64,000 nt of DNA. It comes from Acidovorax sp. DW039 (lineage in GTDB: Bacteria; Pseudomonadota; Gammaproteobacteria; Burkholderiales; Burkholderiaceae_C). Under the pieces are notes generated by a model. The model saw nothing but the letters and a program-made list of their open reading frames with translations, did not search any database and was not told where the DNA came from. Below, piece by piece: positions 9,016-17,549 of this stretch. How positions within the stretch are numbered: the stretch's first letter is position 1; every line of letters starts with the position of its first letter. A program made the translations under genes and the position numbers. The stretch spans positions 496,001-560,000 of the forward strand of contig NZ_AP029019.1 of the NCBI RefSeq assembly GCF_037101375.1, read 5' to 3'.

Positions 9016-9186
9016 CACCCAGGCCCACTGCACCCTCCAAACCCTGGCAGGCACCGCTACAAAGCAGCGCACCGAGCAAACCGCCAGCGGCACAAACCGC
9101 CTGCAAAGCCACAGCCACACAGAAACCCCCGCCTAGCCTGACCAACGCGCAAGGGCAAGTGGTGTGGCAATGGCTCATTACGGGAG
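9016..9186 (+). pseudogene. internally deleted rhs core fragment
   Basis: Bases 9016-9130 are nearly identical to rhs bases 6950-7065 (peptide TEQTASGTNRLQSHSHT), and 9136-9186 match rhs bases 7521-7571 (LTNAQGQVVWQWLIT). About 450 bases between the two pieces are missing, with a stop codon at the junction. It is the remnant of a second rhs core, or of a former 3' end displaced when the present tip was acquired. It cannot encode a functional protein. Confidence 0.85.
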
Positions 9187-9224
9187 TCGAAGAGGCAACC
9201 TCTCTAGCAAACTCAGTTTGCTCT

Positions 9225-9282
9225 CAAATTGGTAGCTGCCAGCGCTTGCTGAAAGAGCGCTAGAGCCATATTTGATTCAAAG
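9225..9282 (+). repeat. dispersed TAGCTGC repeat
   Basis: Full-looking copy: TTGGTAGCTGCCAGCGCTTG, loop, AGAGCGCTAGAG, then ATTTGATTCAAA. It lies 20 bases beyond the lysR stop and may act as a transcription barrier between lysR and the rhs island. Confidence 0.8.
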
Positions 9283-9302
9283 TCCGCACGAGTTTGCCAG
9301 CC

Positions 9303-10208
9303 TCACTCTTGCGGCAGCCCATCAAACTTCCCTACCAAAAAATCCACCAGCGCCCGTACCCGCGCAGGCACAAAGCGGCCGCTGGGTAGCAGGGCTTGCA
9401 GGGGGTAAGGTGGGGTGTCCCATTCGGGCAGCAGGCGCACCAGGGGGCTGTGCTTTAGCTCGTGGTGCAGGTAGGGCACGGATTTGTAGATGATGCCGTG
9501 GCCTGCGATGGCCCAGTCGCGGGCCAGGGCGGCGTCGTCGGCGGTGCGGTTGCCTTTGACGCGCACTTCGGTCCATTGCCCGTCGCGGCCAAAGCGCCAG
9601 GTGCGAGCGGGGCGGCCTGCAATGTGGAAGGCGATGCAGTTGTGCTGCAGCAGGTCTTGCGGCGTGGTGGGCGTGCCGTGGCGCTTCAGGTAGGCCGGGG
9701 CAGCCCACAGCATGGGGCGGGTGGTGGTAAGGGGGCGGGCGATGAGGCGCGAGTCTGCCAAGGGACCATAGCGCAGGGCCACGTCCACTTCATCGCGCGT
9801 CACGTCCAGGGGCCTGTCGCTCACGCTCAGGGCCAGCTCTACACCGGGGTGCATTGCCAAAAACTCATCAAACCAGGGCAGCAGCATGTTGCGCGCCAAG
9901 TCGGATGGTGCGGCCACGCGCAGTGCGCCCACCAGGGTGCCGTGGTGGGCGGTGGCCATGCTCTCGCCTTCGGCCAGCAGGTCAAACGCGCGCTGGGCGT
10001 AGTCGAGCAGGATTTGCCCCTGGGCGGTAAGGCGCATGGCGCGGGTGGAGCGTTCGAACAGGCGCGAGCCCAGCTGCCCTTCCAGCCGCTTGAGGGCGGC
10101 GCTGGCGGCGGCGGGTGTCATGCCCAGGGCACGGGCTGCAGCGCTGAGTGTGCCGGTGCGTGCGGTGTGGGTGAGCACATGCAGGTCGGCCAGGTTTTCG
10201 ATTTTCAT
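9303..10208 (-). CDS. LysR family transcriptional regulator
   Basis: DNA-binding regulator of 301 residues. The start MKIENLADL at 10208 is chosen because it places the winged helix-turn-helix at residues 1-60 (SAAARALGMTPAAASAALKRLE, with LFERSTRAMRLT following), as in the family; an upstream in-frame start would add 45 unrelated residues. Residues 90-290 form the substrate-binding domain. Having LxxFxxxxxxGS replaced by LHVLTHTARTGT is typical of the CrgA/PA4203-like group. It is divergent from an oxidoreductase gene, with a palindrome between them, which suggests it controls that gene. Confidence 0.93.
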   Translation of the reverse strand: MKIENLADLHVLTHTARTGTLSAAARALGMTPAAASAALKRLEGQLGSRLFERSTRAMRLTAQGQILLDYAQRAFDLLAEGESMATAHHGTLVGALRVAAPSDLARNMLLPWFDEFLAMHPGVELALSVSDRPLDVTRDEVDVALRYGPLADSRLIARPLTTTRPMLWAAPAYLKRHGTPTTPQDLLQHNCIAFHIAGRPARTWRFGRDGQWTEVRVKGNRTADDAALARDWAIAGHGIIYKSVPYLHHELKHSPLVRLLPEWDTPPYPLQALLPSGRFVPARVRALVDFLVGKFDGLPQE

Positions 10209-10360
10209 GGGCGGGCTGTGGTTTGAAGCGGGTTTTGGCTGGGTGGATTCGACGCCCAGCCCATGGAGCTGTTCACGCTGAGTCTGCCCAGGCGCTGCGC
10301 AGGGTGTCGGCAGGCTCAGCCCGAAGGGATGTTTCGCGACCAAAATGATTGTGGGATATT

Positions 10361-10383
10361 TTCAATTTTGATTTGAAATTGAA
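10361..10383. promoter_or_regulatory. candidate LysR operator
   Basis: TTCAATTT (10361-10368) and AAATTGAA (10376-10383) are perfect inverted arms separated by seven bases. The site sits in an AT-rich patch between divergent lysR and oxidoreductase genes, the usual place and shape for a LysR-type binding site. Assignment as operator is inference. Confidence 0.6.
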
Positions 10384-10515
10384 TGCAATAAAAGCTGTCT
10401 TATCAATTGTGAGTTGCGTATTTACAGTGCCTGCATGGCTTGGGATGGGCCCAGGCTAGTGATGAATGCGCAAGGCGCCTGGTGCGCGTGCTTGCGATGC
10501 AACGAAAGGACTGTG

Positions 10516-11526
10516 ATGAAAGCCGTTGGATACCGTGCAAACTGGCCTGTGGACCATGCCGAGGCGTTGTTGGATGTGGAGCTGCCTGCGCCGGTGCCGG
10601 GCGCGCGCGATGTGCTGGTGCGGGTGAAGGCCGTGTCGGTGAACCCGGTGGACACCAAGGTGCGCAAGGGCTCGCTGCCGCCCGAGGGGCAGGTCAAGGT
10701 GCTGGGCTGGGATGCCGTGGGCACGGTGGAGGCGGTGGGGGCGCAGGTGTCGCGCTTCAAGGTGGGTGACCGGGTGTACTACGCGGGCTCCATCACCCGC
10801 CCCGGGGCCAACAGCGAACTGCATGCGGTGGACGAGCGCATCGTGGCGCTGGCCCCCCAGTCACTTTCTGACGAGCAGGCTGCGGCCTTGCCGCTGACCA
10901 CCATCACGGCCTATGAGTTGTTGTTTGACCGTCTGGGTGTAAGCAAGGGCGGCGGTGCGGGGCAGACCCTGCTGGTGGTGGGTGGTGCGGGCGGGGTGGG
11001 CTCCATCCTGATCCAGCTGGCGCGGCAACTGACGCAGCTGCGCGTGGTGGCGACGGCCTCTCGCCCCGAAACGCGGCAGTGGTGCCTGGACCTGGGGGCG
11101 CATGTGGTGGTCGACCACTCGAGGCCCCTGGCTGCGGAGCTGAAGGCTGCGGGTGTGGAGGGTGTGGAGCTGGTGGCGAGCCTGACGCAGACGCAGCAGC
11201 ACTATCCACAGCTCATCGAAGCCTTGAAGCCTCAAGGACGCCTGGGCGTGATTGATGACATGCAAGGACTGGACGCGATGCCACTCAAGAGCAAGGCCTT
11301 GTCCCTTCACTGGGAGATGATGTTCACCCGCCCCATGTACGAAACCCCCGACATGGCTGAGCAGGGCGCTTTGCTGGCAGAGGTGGCTGCTCTGGTGGAT
11401 GCGGGGCGTATCCGCTCAACGGCGAGTACCAGCTTTGGCACTATCAACGCGCAGAACCTGCGCAAGGCGCATGCGTTGATCGAGTCCGGTAAAGCCCATG
11501 GCAAGGTGGTGCTGGCGGGGTTCTGA
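10516..11526 (+). CDS. zinc-type alcohol dehydrogenase-like (quinone oxidoreductase) family protein
   Basis: Predicted NADPH-dependent medium-chain oxidoreductase of 336 residues. The N-terminal GroES-like fold begins MKAVGYRANWPVDHAEALLD; residues 156-162 (GGAGGVG) form the dinucleotide loop, preceded by the AAALPLTTITAYELLFDRLGV helix region. The cysteine and histidine ligands of catalytic-zinc alcohol dehydrogenases are absent, which places it with the quinone-oxidoreductase/ZADH branch. ATG 10516 is chosen over an upstream in-frame start because homologues begin at MKAVG. It is divergent from a LysR regulator that probably controls it; the substrate is unknown. Confidence 0.9.
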   Translation: MKAVGYRANWPVDHAEALLDVELPAPVPGARDVLVRVKAVSVNPVDTKVRKGSLPPEGQVKVLGWDAVGTVEAVGAQVSRFKVGDRVYYAGSITRPGANSELHAVDERIVALAPQSLSDEQAAALPLTTITAYELLFDRLGVSKGGGAGQTLLVVGGAGGVGSILIQLARQLTQLRVVATASRPETRQWCLDLGAHVVVDHSRPLAAELKAAGVEGVELVASLTQTQQHYPQLIEALKPQGRLGVIDDMQGLDAMPLKSKALSLHWEMMFTRPMYETPDMAEQGALLAEVAALVDAGRIRSTASTSFGTINAQNLRKAHALIESGKAHGKVVLAGF

Positions 11527-11550
11527 GTCATTTGTCTCTACCCCGCGACG

Positions 11551-11578
11551 GGCCTGCCTGCGCTGTCGTTGGCAGGCC
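11551..11578 (+). terminator. stem-loop after the oxidoreductase gene
   Basis: GGCCTGCC (11551-11558) pairs with GGCAGGCC (11571-11578), 25 bases after the stop codon. No T run follows, so it may be a weak or Rho-assisted terminator, or only a stabilising 3' hairpin. Confidence 0.4.
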
Positions 11579-11627
11579 GTTAACATTGCCCCACTCGAAA
11601 ACCACTACTACATGAGAGAGGGAACCC

Positions 11628-12398
11628 ATGTTCATCGTCTGGGGGCGGAAACTCGTCCATCGCAAGCTGGGCCACGTGGCCGATTTCTGTCCCATTTGCC
11701 GCAAGCCGCGGCCTTTTGTGCTGCAGCGCATCGGGTCTGCCGGGCACGTGTACTACATCTCGGTCGGTGAGGGCGCTTTGGTGGGGTTTGAGCGCACTTG
11801 CCTCAAATGCAACACCACCTTCAATGCCGAGCCCACCCATTACGCCAAGGTGGCTCCAAAGTTGTTGCCCTGGAACGATCTGGTGCGCCAGACGTTTCCG
11901 ACGCTGCATGAGGCGTGGGCTGACCGGTTGGCGCTGGAGCAGCAGGTGCTCAGCAACCCGCACAGCCTGTCTGCACAAGACCGCCATGCCCTGATACGCA
12001 GCCCGTTCCTGCTGCTCTCCCCCAAGGTAGAGCAACGGTTTGCGTCTACGCATCTGGACAAAGAGGTGGTCTTTGCCCTGATCGGCGCCATTGTGTTGTT
12101 GATGACGGTGCCACCTGTGGCTGGCAAGTTCATGTCGGATGCACCAGAGAGAGGTTTGCTGGTTGCTTTGCTGGCAGGGGGTGCCTTGGTGGGGTGGCAA
12201 ATCTACCAGTCCAGCAGGCGCTTCATGCGCAGACAAATATTGCCCGTGCTGGCCCGCAGCCTCATGCCGTTGAAACCCACCCCAGGCGAATTGCAGGCGG
12301 TGGTGTCGGAGTTGAAGTCGTTGCGGCACAAGATGGGCTCGAAGCTTCACCTGCCTGACCTGTATGCGCAGATGAAGCAGCGCAAGACGGCCGCCTGA
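11628..12398 (+). CDS. zinc-ribbon membrane protein of unknown function
   Basis: A 256-residue protein beginning MFIVWGRKLVHRKLGHVADFC. Two cysteine pairs, CPIC (about 24-27) and CLKC (about 59-62), resemble a zinc ribbon at the cytoplasmic N terminus. Two hydrophobic segments follow at about 146-166 and 177-195, and the tail (200-256) is basic and helical. ATG is preceded by GAGAGGGAACCC. It stands alone between the oxidoreductase and the DUF1501 gene. I recognise the architecture as a conserved hypothetical type but not its role; metal or redox sensing at the membrane would be speculation. Confidence 0.85.
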   Translation: MFIVWGRKLVHRKLGHVADFCPICRKPRPFVLQRIGSAGHVYYISVGEGALVGFERTCLKCNTTFNAEPTHYAKVAPKLLPWNDLVRQTFPTLHEAWADRLALEQQVLSNPHSLSAQDRHALIRSPFLLLSPKVEQRFASTHLDKEVVFALIGAIVLLMTVPPVAGKFMSDAPERGLLVALLAGGALVGWQIYQSSRRFMRRQILPVLARSLMPLKPTPGELQAVVSELKSLRHKMGSKLHLPDLYAQMKQRKTAA

Positions 12399-12461
12399 GG
12401 TAGCGGTTCTTCTCGGTCTGCGCCCTGCCCCCATGGCTTTTTGTATCGGAATGCCGCAGAC

Positions 12462-12497
12462 AAAAAAGCCCGGCTGCACCGGTGGCGCAGCCGGGCT
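12462..12497 (-). terminator. Rho-independent terminator of the DUF1800-DUF1501 operon
   Basis: Read on the minus strand, AGCCCGGCTGC pairs with GCAGCCGGGCT (11 base pairs, nine-base loop) and is followed by TTTTTT. It lies about 20 bases after the DUF1501 stop codon. Confidence 0.9.
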
Positions 12498-12517
12498 CAG
12501 AGCCCATGCCAGCAGGG

Positions 12518-13963
12518 TTATGCGGTCATGAACCCGAGGTCGGTAGGGTAGTCGGCACTGCCAAAGTTGCGCAGGTTGGGCAGCACGCCCGCCAGTTCGG
12601 TGTTGCTCACGCCAAACCACTTGGCCAGGGTGGCTGCGTATTGGTCTACCGAGGTGCTGGGCAGCAGGCGGCCCTGGCCCACGTGCCACTGGTCGTTGGC
12701 ATCGGTGGTGTTGCCCACGCTCACGGGCGGTGCCTTGCCGTAGAAGGCCTTGCCTTTGACTGCGCCGCCCACCATCAGGTGGTGGCTGCCCCAGCCGTGG
12801 TCTGACCCGTCGCCGTTGGAGCTGAGGGTGCGGCCAAAGTCGGATGCGGTGAAGGCGGTGACCTGGTTGGCCACCCCCAGCTCCACCGTGGCGTCATAGA
12901 AGGCGCTCATGGCTTCGCTCACGCGCTTCATCAGGGTGGGTTGCTGCGAGATGAGGTTGTCATGCAGGTCAAACCCGCCCAGCGACACCATGAACACCTG
13001 CCGCTTGGTGCCCAGCGTGCTGCGCGCGCCAATCAGGCGGGCCACCATCTTGAGCTGGTCGGCCAGCGAGTTGTTGGCGGGGAAGGCGGTGGCCAGGGTC
13101 ACGCCTGCCAGCCCGGCGGTGATTTGCGATTCGGCCGTGACGGCGCGGGCGGTGACGCGGTTGTATTCGTTCTCCAGCACCTGCGTGCTGGTCTGCTGGA
13201 TGAGCGAGGTGAGCGCGCTGCGCACGGCGGCCGAACCGTTGACGTTGCCCTTGACGCCATTGATGGCGATGGCCCCGCCCGTGCTGACCTGATAGGACAG
13301 CGCCGAGTCGCCCGACAGGAACACGGCGTTGCCCGTGACCGATACGCAGGTGAACAGCGAGTTGGTGTTGGAGGACAGCGCCAGATCGCCCAGGTTGCCA
13401 CCCCAGCCCACGGTGGAGCCTTCAGGCGATGAGGATTGCCAGATGGACTGCTGGTCGTTGTGCGAGAACAGCTTGGGCGGCAGGGGGTACAGCGTGCGAT
13501 TGCTGCTGTTGTATTGCGCGCGGGTCAGGGGCACCACCAGTGGGCCCACGTTGAGCTGCACGGCGGCCTTGCCTGCGTTGAAGAGGCCCGCCATGCCGGT
13601 CATGGCGGGGTGCAGCGCGTACTGGCGGCCTCCGGCCAGGGCTGTGGTGGGGTTCAGCAGCGTGGCGGCCAGGTCGGTCTTGGCAATGGCGATGCCCCCG
13701 CCGTTCTGGCCCGATCCGCCGCGGATGGTGGCGTACTTGTTGTAGCTGTCATCGTCGTAGGTGATGACGGTGTTGGCGTAGTCGTTGCCGCCGTACAGGA
13801 ACACGCACACCAGCGCCTTGTAGTCGGTGGCGGTGAAGGCAGCGGCTTCGCCCATGGCGGCAAGGTTCAGCGCAAAAGGCAGGGCGGTGCCCGCCATGCC
13901 CAGCTGGGCAGAGCGGCGCAGAAAGGCACGACGGCTGTGGAGTTCGGGTTGGATGAGGTGCAT
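12518..13963 (-). CDS. DUF1501 family Tat-exported protein
   Basis: A 481-residue protein exported by the Tat route: the N terminus contains SRRAFLRR (10-17) followed by a hydrophobic stretch and AAMGEAAAF. The mature part matches the DUF1501 (sulfatase-like fold) pattern, with VFLYGGNDYANTVI early, SLGGFDLHDNL in the middle and SDFGRTLSSNGDGSDHGWG towards the end. ATG 13963 is selected since it supplies the Tat signal; the longer upstream reading is spurious. The start lies 23 bases after the DUF1800 stop, so the two are co-transcribed, as is common for these families. The biochemical role is not established. Confidence 0.92.
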   Translation of the reverse strand: MHLIQPELHSRRAFLRRSAQLGMAGTALPFALNLAAMGEAAAFTATDYKALVCVFLYGGNDYANTVITYDDDSYNKYATIRGGSGQNGGGIAIAKTDLAATLLNPTTALAGGRQYALHPAMTGMAGLFNAGKAAVQLNVGPLVVPLTRAQYNSSNRTLYPLPPKLFSHNDQQSIWQSSSPEGSTVGWGGNLGDLALSSNTNSLFTCVSVTGNAVFLSGDSALSYQVSTGGAIAINGVKGNVNGSAAVRSALTSLIQQTSTQVLENEYNRVTARAVTAESQITAGLAGVTLATAFPANNSLADQLKMVARLIGARSTLGTKRQVFMVSLGGFDLHDNLISQQPTLMKRVSEAMSAFYDATVELGVANQVTAFTASDFGRTLSSNGDGSDHGWGSHHLMVGGAVKGKAFYGKAPPVSVGNTTDANDQWHVGQGRLLPSTSVDQYAATLAKWFGVSNTELAGVLPNLRNFGSADYPTDLGFMTA

Positions 13964-13986
13964 GGTGGCCTTCTCTCTTTGCCTCG

Positions 13987-16074
13987 TTATTTCTGGATGA
14001 GGTACTCGGCCGAAGCCATGACCAGCAGCACCGCAGAAGCGATGCGGTTGAGCTTGACGGCATCGGTACTGGTGGCAGTGACGGCGGTGGCCTTGAGCGC
14101 GTCGGCAATCAGCTTCACGGTGGCCGCAGAGAGTTGGCCCGCACACATCAGCAGGTTGATGCGTGCCACCAGCGCATCGGCATCGGTCACGATGGCCATC
14201 TCGTTGGGGTACAGCGTCTTGATGTCGTAGCCGTTGTTGGTGTTGCTGCCGTTCTCGGGCAAGTTGGGGGCGTTCACATAGATGCCGTTGCGGGTCACGC
14301 TCTGCATGTAATTGAGGTAGCCACCCACGCTGCTTTCGTTGACGAGCTGGAACTCTGGCGCCACCTGCCCGGTGCTCGCCAGCGCAGTGGAAGGCGGCAC
14401 ATAGCCGGGGCGGAAGAAGTTGAACACCGAGGGTGAGCGCAGCGGGCTTTGCGACAGGCGCGAGCCCGCGCTGCTGGTGTCGCCAATCTTCCAGCTGCCG
14501 TACTGCGATGTGACCCCGAAGGTGCGCGCCCATTGCACCAGGCGCAGCATGGGCTCGCGCAGCTTGCCGAAGCTGGGCTTGGTCAAGCCTGCAGGCTCGC
14601 GGGCCTCGTCGTCCATCAGGATGGCCATGATGACGGCCTTCATGTCGCCCCGCACGCCAGCGCCGTTGTTGTTGAAACGTGCGGCAACGCGACTCACGTA
14701 GGCGGGCGACGGGTTGCTGGTGACCAGTCGCTGGATGAGCTGCTTGCCGATGAACGGGCCCACGTTGGGGTGGTTGAAGATCGTGTCCAGCGCTGTCTTC
14801 AGTGCAGCGGCACCTGGGGTGCTGGCTGCAATGGTGGTGCCCAGAAACGTGGCGGCCAGCGTGGAGTGCAGTGATTCCTTCAGCACCATGGGCAGGCGGG
14901 TGAAGTGGATGCTGGGCACCGTGCGGGTGCTGTTGGGGACCGTGGCGGGTACGTTCTGCGACATGTCGTAGTCGTACCCCGTGAATACCCGGGCCAGGTT
15001 GGTGATGTCGGACTGCGTGTAGCTGTCGATGGGCTTGCCCGAGCCGTCGGTTTTGGGCGTGCCATCCTGGTTCAGCTCCACCAGACCAATGGACATCAGC
15101 TGCAGAATTTCGCGGGCGTAGTTCTCGTCGGGCTGGCGGCCGGTAGCGGCGTTTTCTTTCTGGTTACCGCGCGTGTTCAGGTAGTAGCCCATGGCGGGGT
15201 TCAGGGTCACGTCCTGCAGCACCTGGCGGTAGTTGCCAAAGGCGTTGGCCACGAGCTGATCCCAGTAGTGGGCGATGGCATGGCTGCGCCAGCTCAGGTC
15301 CAGTCCGCTGAGCGATACCACGCAGATCTCGGACAGCGCCAGGGCCACGCGCTTGCGCAGCCCGTCAGACGAAGTCATGAGCTGCGACCAGATCATGCAG
15401 TCGCCGGGGTAGGTGTTGTCGTAGAAGTTGGTGGTGTCTGAGACGGCAGAGTAGCCGCGCTGGTTGAGCCAGTCCCACCCGGTGGTGCCAATGGGCTGCG
15501 CAAACTGCGCATTGATCCAGGCCTCGTACCCCTGGTTGCGTACGCTGGCGATGTCGCCAGGGGATGCATGGAACTGGGCCTGCAGCAGAAAGCGGGCCGC
15601 TTCCTGGTCCGTTGCCGCGGTTTTGTAGGTGTAGTTGCTGGGGGCAGGAGATGGCGAAGGGCTTGGGCTTGGGCTTGGGCTGGGTGCTGGCGAGGGGCTA
15701 GGGGATTGTGTTGGTGTCGGCGCTGGGCTAGGGGCGGGAGATGGTGAAGGGCTCGGAGATGGTGTCGGCGCAGGCGTGGGACTTGGTGAGGGTGAAGGCG
15801 CAGCCGGATTGCCCGCCGGTGGTGCTGGGGTAGGTGTAGGGACCGGGGTGGGACTGGGTGTTGCAGGTATGGCCGTGGGGCTGTCGCTCCCCCCGCCACC
15901 GCAGGCGGCCAAGGCTACGCTGGCCATCAATGCGGCGAGCGACGGGCGAACAATGTGACTCGCGCTTTCCTCCGCTCCAAGCGCAACAGGTGTGGATGGA
16001 TGGGGGCCCTCAGCTTCCTCTGCCGCTGCACAAAGCAGAGGCTCCTCATAAGTTGTTGTCATGGTGTGACTCAT
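13987..16074 (-). CDS. DUF1800 family lipoprotein with Pro-Ser linker
   Basis: A 695-residue DUF1800 protein. A hydrophobic segment ends in a lipobox-like LAAC (Cys58 from the chosen start), then GGGGSD and about 80 residues of PSP/PTP repeats (encoded by 15640-15890), then the DUF1800 domain starting [18 protein letters not shown] with [13 protein letters not shown] and [18 protein letters not shown]. The start is uncertain: ATG 16074 and 16062 both give an unusually long n-region and neither has a strong ribosome-binding site. The linker suggests a surface-displayed domain spaced from the membrane. It is paired with the DUF1501 gene; function is unknown. Confidence 0.85.
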   Translation of the reverse strand: MSHTMTTTYEEPLLCAAAEEAEGPHPSTPVALGAEESASHIVRPSLAALMASVALAACGGGGSDSPTAIPATPSPTPVPTPTPAPPAGNPAAPSPSPSPTPAPTPSPSPSPSPAPSPAPTPTQSPSPSPAPSPSPSPSPSPSPAPSNYTYKTAATDQEAARFLLQAQFHASPGDIASVRNQGYEAWINAQFAQPIGTTGWDWLNQRGYSAVSDTTNFYDNTYPGDCMIWSQLMTSSDGLRKRVALALSEICVVSLSGLDLSWRSHAIAHYWDQLVANAFGNYRQVLQDVTLNPAMGYYLNTRGNQKENAATGRQPDENYAREILQLMSIGLVELNQDGTPKTDGSGKPIDSYTQSDITNLARVFTGYDYDMSQNVPATVPNSTRTVPSIHFTRLPMVLKESLHSTLAATFLGTTIAASTPGAAALKTALDTIFNHPNVGPFIGKQLIQRLVTSNPSPAYVSRVAARFNNNGAGVRGDMKAVIMAILMDDEAREPAGLTKPSFGKLREPMLRLVQWARTFGVTSQYGSWKIGDTSSAGSRLSQSPLRSPSVFNFFRPGYVPPSTALASTGQVAPEFQLVNESSVGGYLNYMQSVTRNGIYVNAPNLPENGSNTNNGYDIKTLYPNEMAIVTDADALVARINLLMCAGQLSAATVKLIADALKATAVTATSTDAVKLNRIASAVLLVMASAEYLIQK
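15640..15890 (-). repeat. tandem low-complexity Pro-Ser-Thr coding repeat
   Basis: Short repeats of GGGCTTGGGCTTGGGCTTG type code for alternating proline with serine, threonine or alanine in the linker of the DUF1800 protein. Such tracts change length easily by slippage; copy number in the assembly may be imprecise. Confidence 0.8.
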
Positions 16075-16437
16075 CGTGGAGTGATGCAGCGAAGTGTAAA
16101 AAACAAGACCATGTGCAGCATTGCCAATGTGTGAGCAATCGCTACTTTTGTTGCTTAGGCGTTTGTTCGAATAGGACTTGGTCCACGCATCGTTAAACGT
16201 TTGTGAACCCCGCAAAGCGCGGCTGACATTAATGCTCAGCTCCTTTGAAGGCCGCAAAAAGCATTCCATCGCGTGCGCTTTGTCCGGCACGCCAGTAGTC
16301 CGGCACTGACGATGCAACCCTGGACCGGCCTACGCCCTGCGGCCGCGTTGCTTTCTACAGTCACTTCCATCGCTGCACGCAGAGGTTCCGCACACACCGG
16401 GTGGATGGCTGCAGTGACGAAGAAAAGGATGCACGCC
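16075..16437. other. intergenic region between divergent DUF1800 and csbD genes
   Basis: These 363 bases separate two divergent genes and should carry both promoters. A moderately AT-rich patch lies at 16090-16215. No gene, clear promoter pair or strong hairpin was identified. Confidence 0.4.
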
Positions 16438-16656
16438 ATGAACGAACAACGCATCGAAGGCAACTGGAAGCAATTCAAGGGCAAGATGCTCGAGCAATGG
16501 GGCAAGCTGACCGACGACGACTTTGACCAGATGGCTGGCCGTCGCGAGCAGTTTGTCGGCAAGCTCCAAGAGCGCATGGGCCTGGCCCGTGAAGCGGCTG
16601 AGCGGCAACTCAAGGATTGGGAAACCCGCAACCCGTCTTTCCGGTTTACGGACTGA
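16438..16656 (+). CDS. CsbD family stress-response protein
   Basis: A 72-residue acidic cytoplasmic protein starting MNEQRIEGNWKQFKGKMLEQ, the standard N terminus of the CsbD/YjbJ family, followed by WGKLTDDDFDQMAGRREQFV. Family members are abundant general-stress proteins of unresolved mechanism. ATG 16438 is supported by AGGA twelve bases upstream; earlier in-frame codons only extend into non-homologous sequence. It is a monocistronic gene next to a secreted cysteine-pair protein that is often its genomic neighbour in Comamonadaceae (recalled, not tested). Confidence 0.95.
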   Translation: MNEQRIEGNWKQFKGKMLEQWGKLTDDDFDQMAGRREQFVGKLQERMGLAREAAERQLKDWETRNPSFRFTD

Positions 16657-16798
16657 CGTCCACATGGCCCATGGCTACCAAAACATTACCCAAAACGGGT
16701 TAACCCAGCCATGGGCTCCACATTCCTTTCGTACGTCCCTTCAGACATGTCGGCGCACTTGCGACCGGCCATTCACAACACTTTTGAGGAGAAAAACC

Positions 16799-17392
16799 AT
16801 GCAATTTCGTCACCACATCAGCCGCAATCTCATCGCCCTGTCTGTCACCGCTCTGCTGGGCACCTCGGCCCTGGCCATGACCCAGGCCGAGTACAAGGCT
16901 GCCAAGGACCAGATCAGCGCCGACTACAAGGCCAACAAGCAAAAATGCGATGGCATGCAAGGAAATGCCAAGGACATCTGCATGAAGGAAGCCAAGGGCA
17001 ATGAGGACGTGGCCAAGGCCGAGCTGGATGCCAAGTACAAGCCCAGCGACCGCGCTTCCTATAAAGCCCGTGTAGCCCGCGCAGATGCTGACTATGCCGT
17101 TGCCAAGGAAAAGTGCGATGACCAGACCGGCAATGCCAAGGACGTGTGCGTGAAGGACGCCAAGGCCGCCCATGTGGCTGCCAAGGAAAACGCCAAGGTT
17201 GCCCGTGCTGCGAACAAGTCTGAACCGAACCCCACAGAGCACGCAGCCAACGTGGCCGAAGCCCGCAAGGATGCCGCCGCCGAGAAGAACGATGCCAGCT
17301 ACGCCGCCGCCAAGGAGCGCTGTGACGCCCTCTCGGGTGACGCCAAGTCCAAGTGTGTGGACGACGCCAAGCGCGCGCACATGAAGAACTGA
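16799..17392 (+). CDS. secreted protein with three cysteine-pair repeats
   Basis: A 197-residue exported protein. Residues 1-26 are a Sec signal peptide ending ALA-M; the start is set by GAGGAG ten bases upstream. The mature part is Lys/Ala/Asp-rich and helical with three repeats of the form YxxAKxxCDxxxGxAKxxCxxxAK: CDGMQGNAKDIC, CDDQTGNAKDVC and CDALSGDAKSKC. Each has a C-x10-C pair that could form a hairpin-closing disulfide in the periplasm. No enzymatic motif is visible. I recognise it only as a conserved hypothetical type; function is unknown. Confidence 0.9.
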   Translation: MQFRHHISRNLIALSVTALLGTSALAMTQAEYKAAKDQISADYKANKQKCDGMQGNAKDICMKEAKGNEDVAKAELDAKYKPSDRASYKARVARADADYAVAKEKCDDQTGNAKDVCVKDAKAAHVAAKENAKVARAANKSEPNPTEHAANVAEARKDAAAEKNDASYAAAKERCDALSGDAKSKCVDDAKRAHMKN

Positions 17393-17549
17393 GGCAGATT
17401 GCCGCAACGCGTGCAGGGCTGACGCAGCACTGCCGCGCCGGTAATTTGTTACCAAACGAAAGCTTGCCCGCCGCCTTGCTGACCTGCATCAAGGCGGCGG
17501 GCGGCTTTGTGCCTAAGCTGCCATTTTTTGTCATCACCAAGGAACAAAA

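Larger units (their letters stand above)
8716..9302. other. decayed right edge of the rhs island
   Basis: This 587-base stretch holds no intact gene. It contains two dispersed repeat copies (8884-8938 and 9225-9282) flanking a broken piece of rhs core (9016-9186). Around 8765 is ATGGGGTCAGGTCTTGCC, a string I associate with REP-type transposase surroundings, but no transposase is present. Confidence 0.6.

Noticed and set aside
8888-9136. 82-codon frame in the decayed rhs area
   Set aside because: Composed of repeat sequence plus an rhs fragment; better described as pseudogene.
15640-15890. Possible CRISPR-like or minisatellite array
   Set aside because: The short GGGCTT-type units are in frame and encode a Pro-Ser linker; there are no spacers or equal-length repeats.
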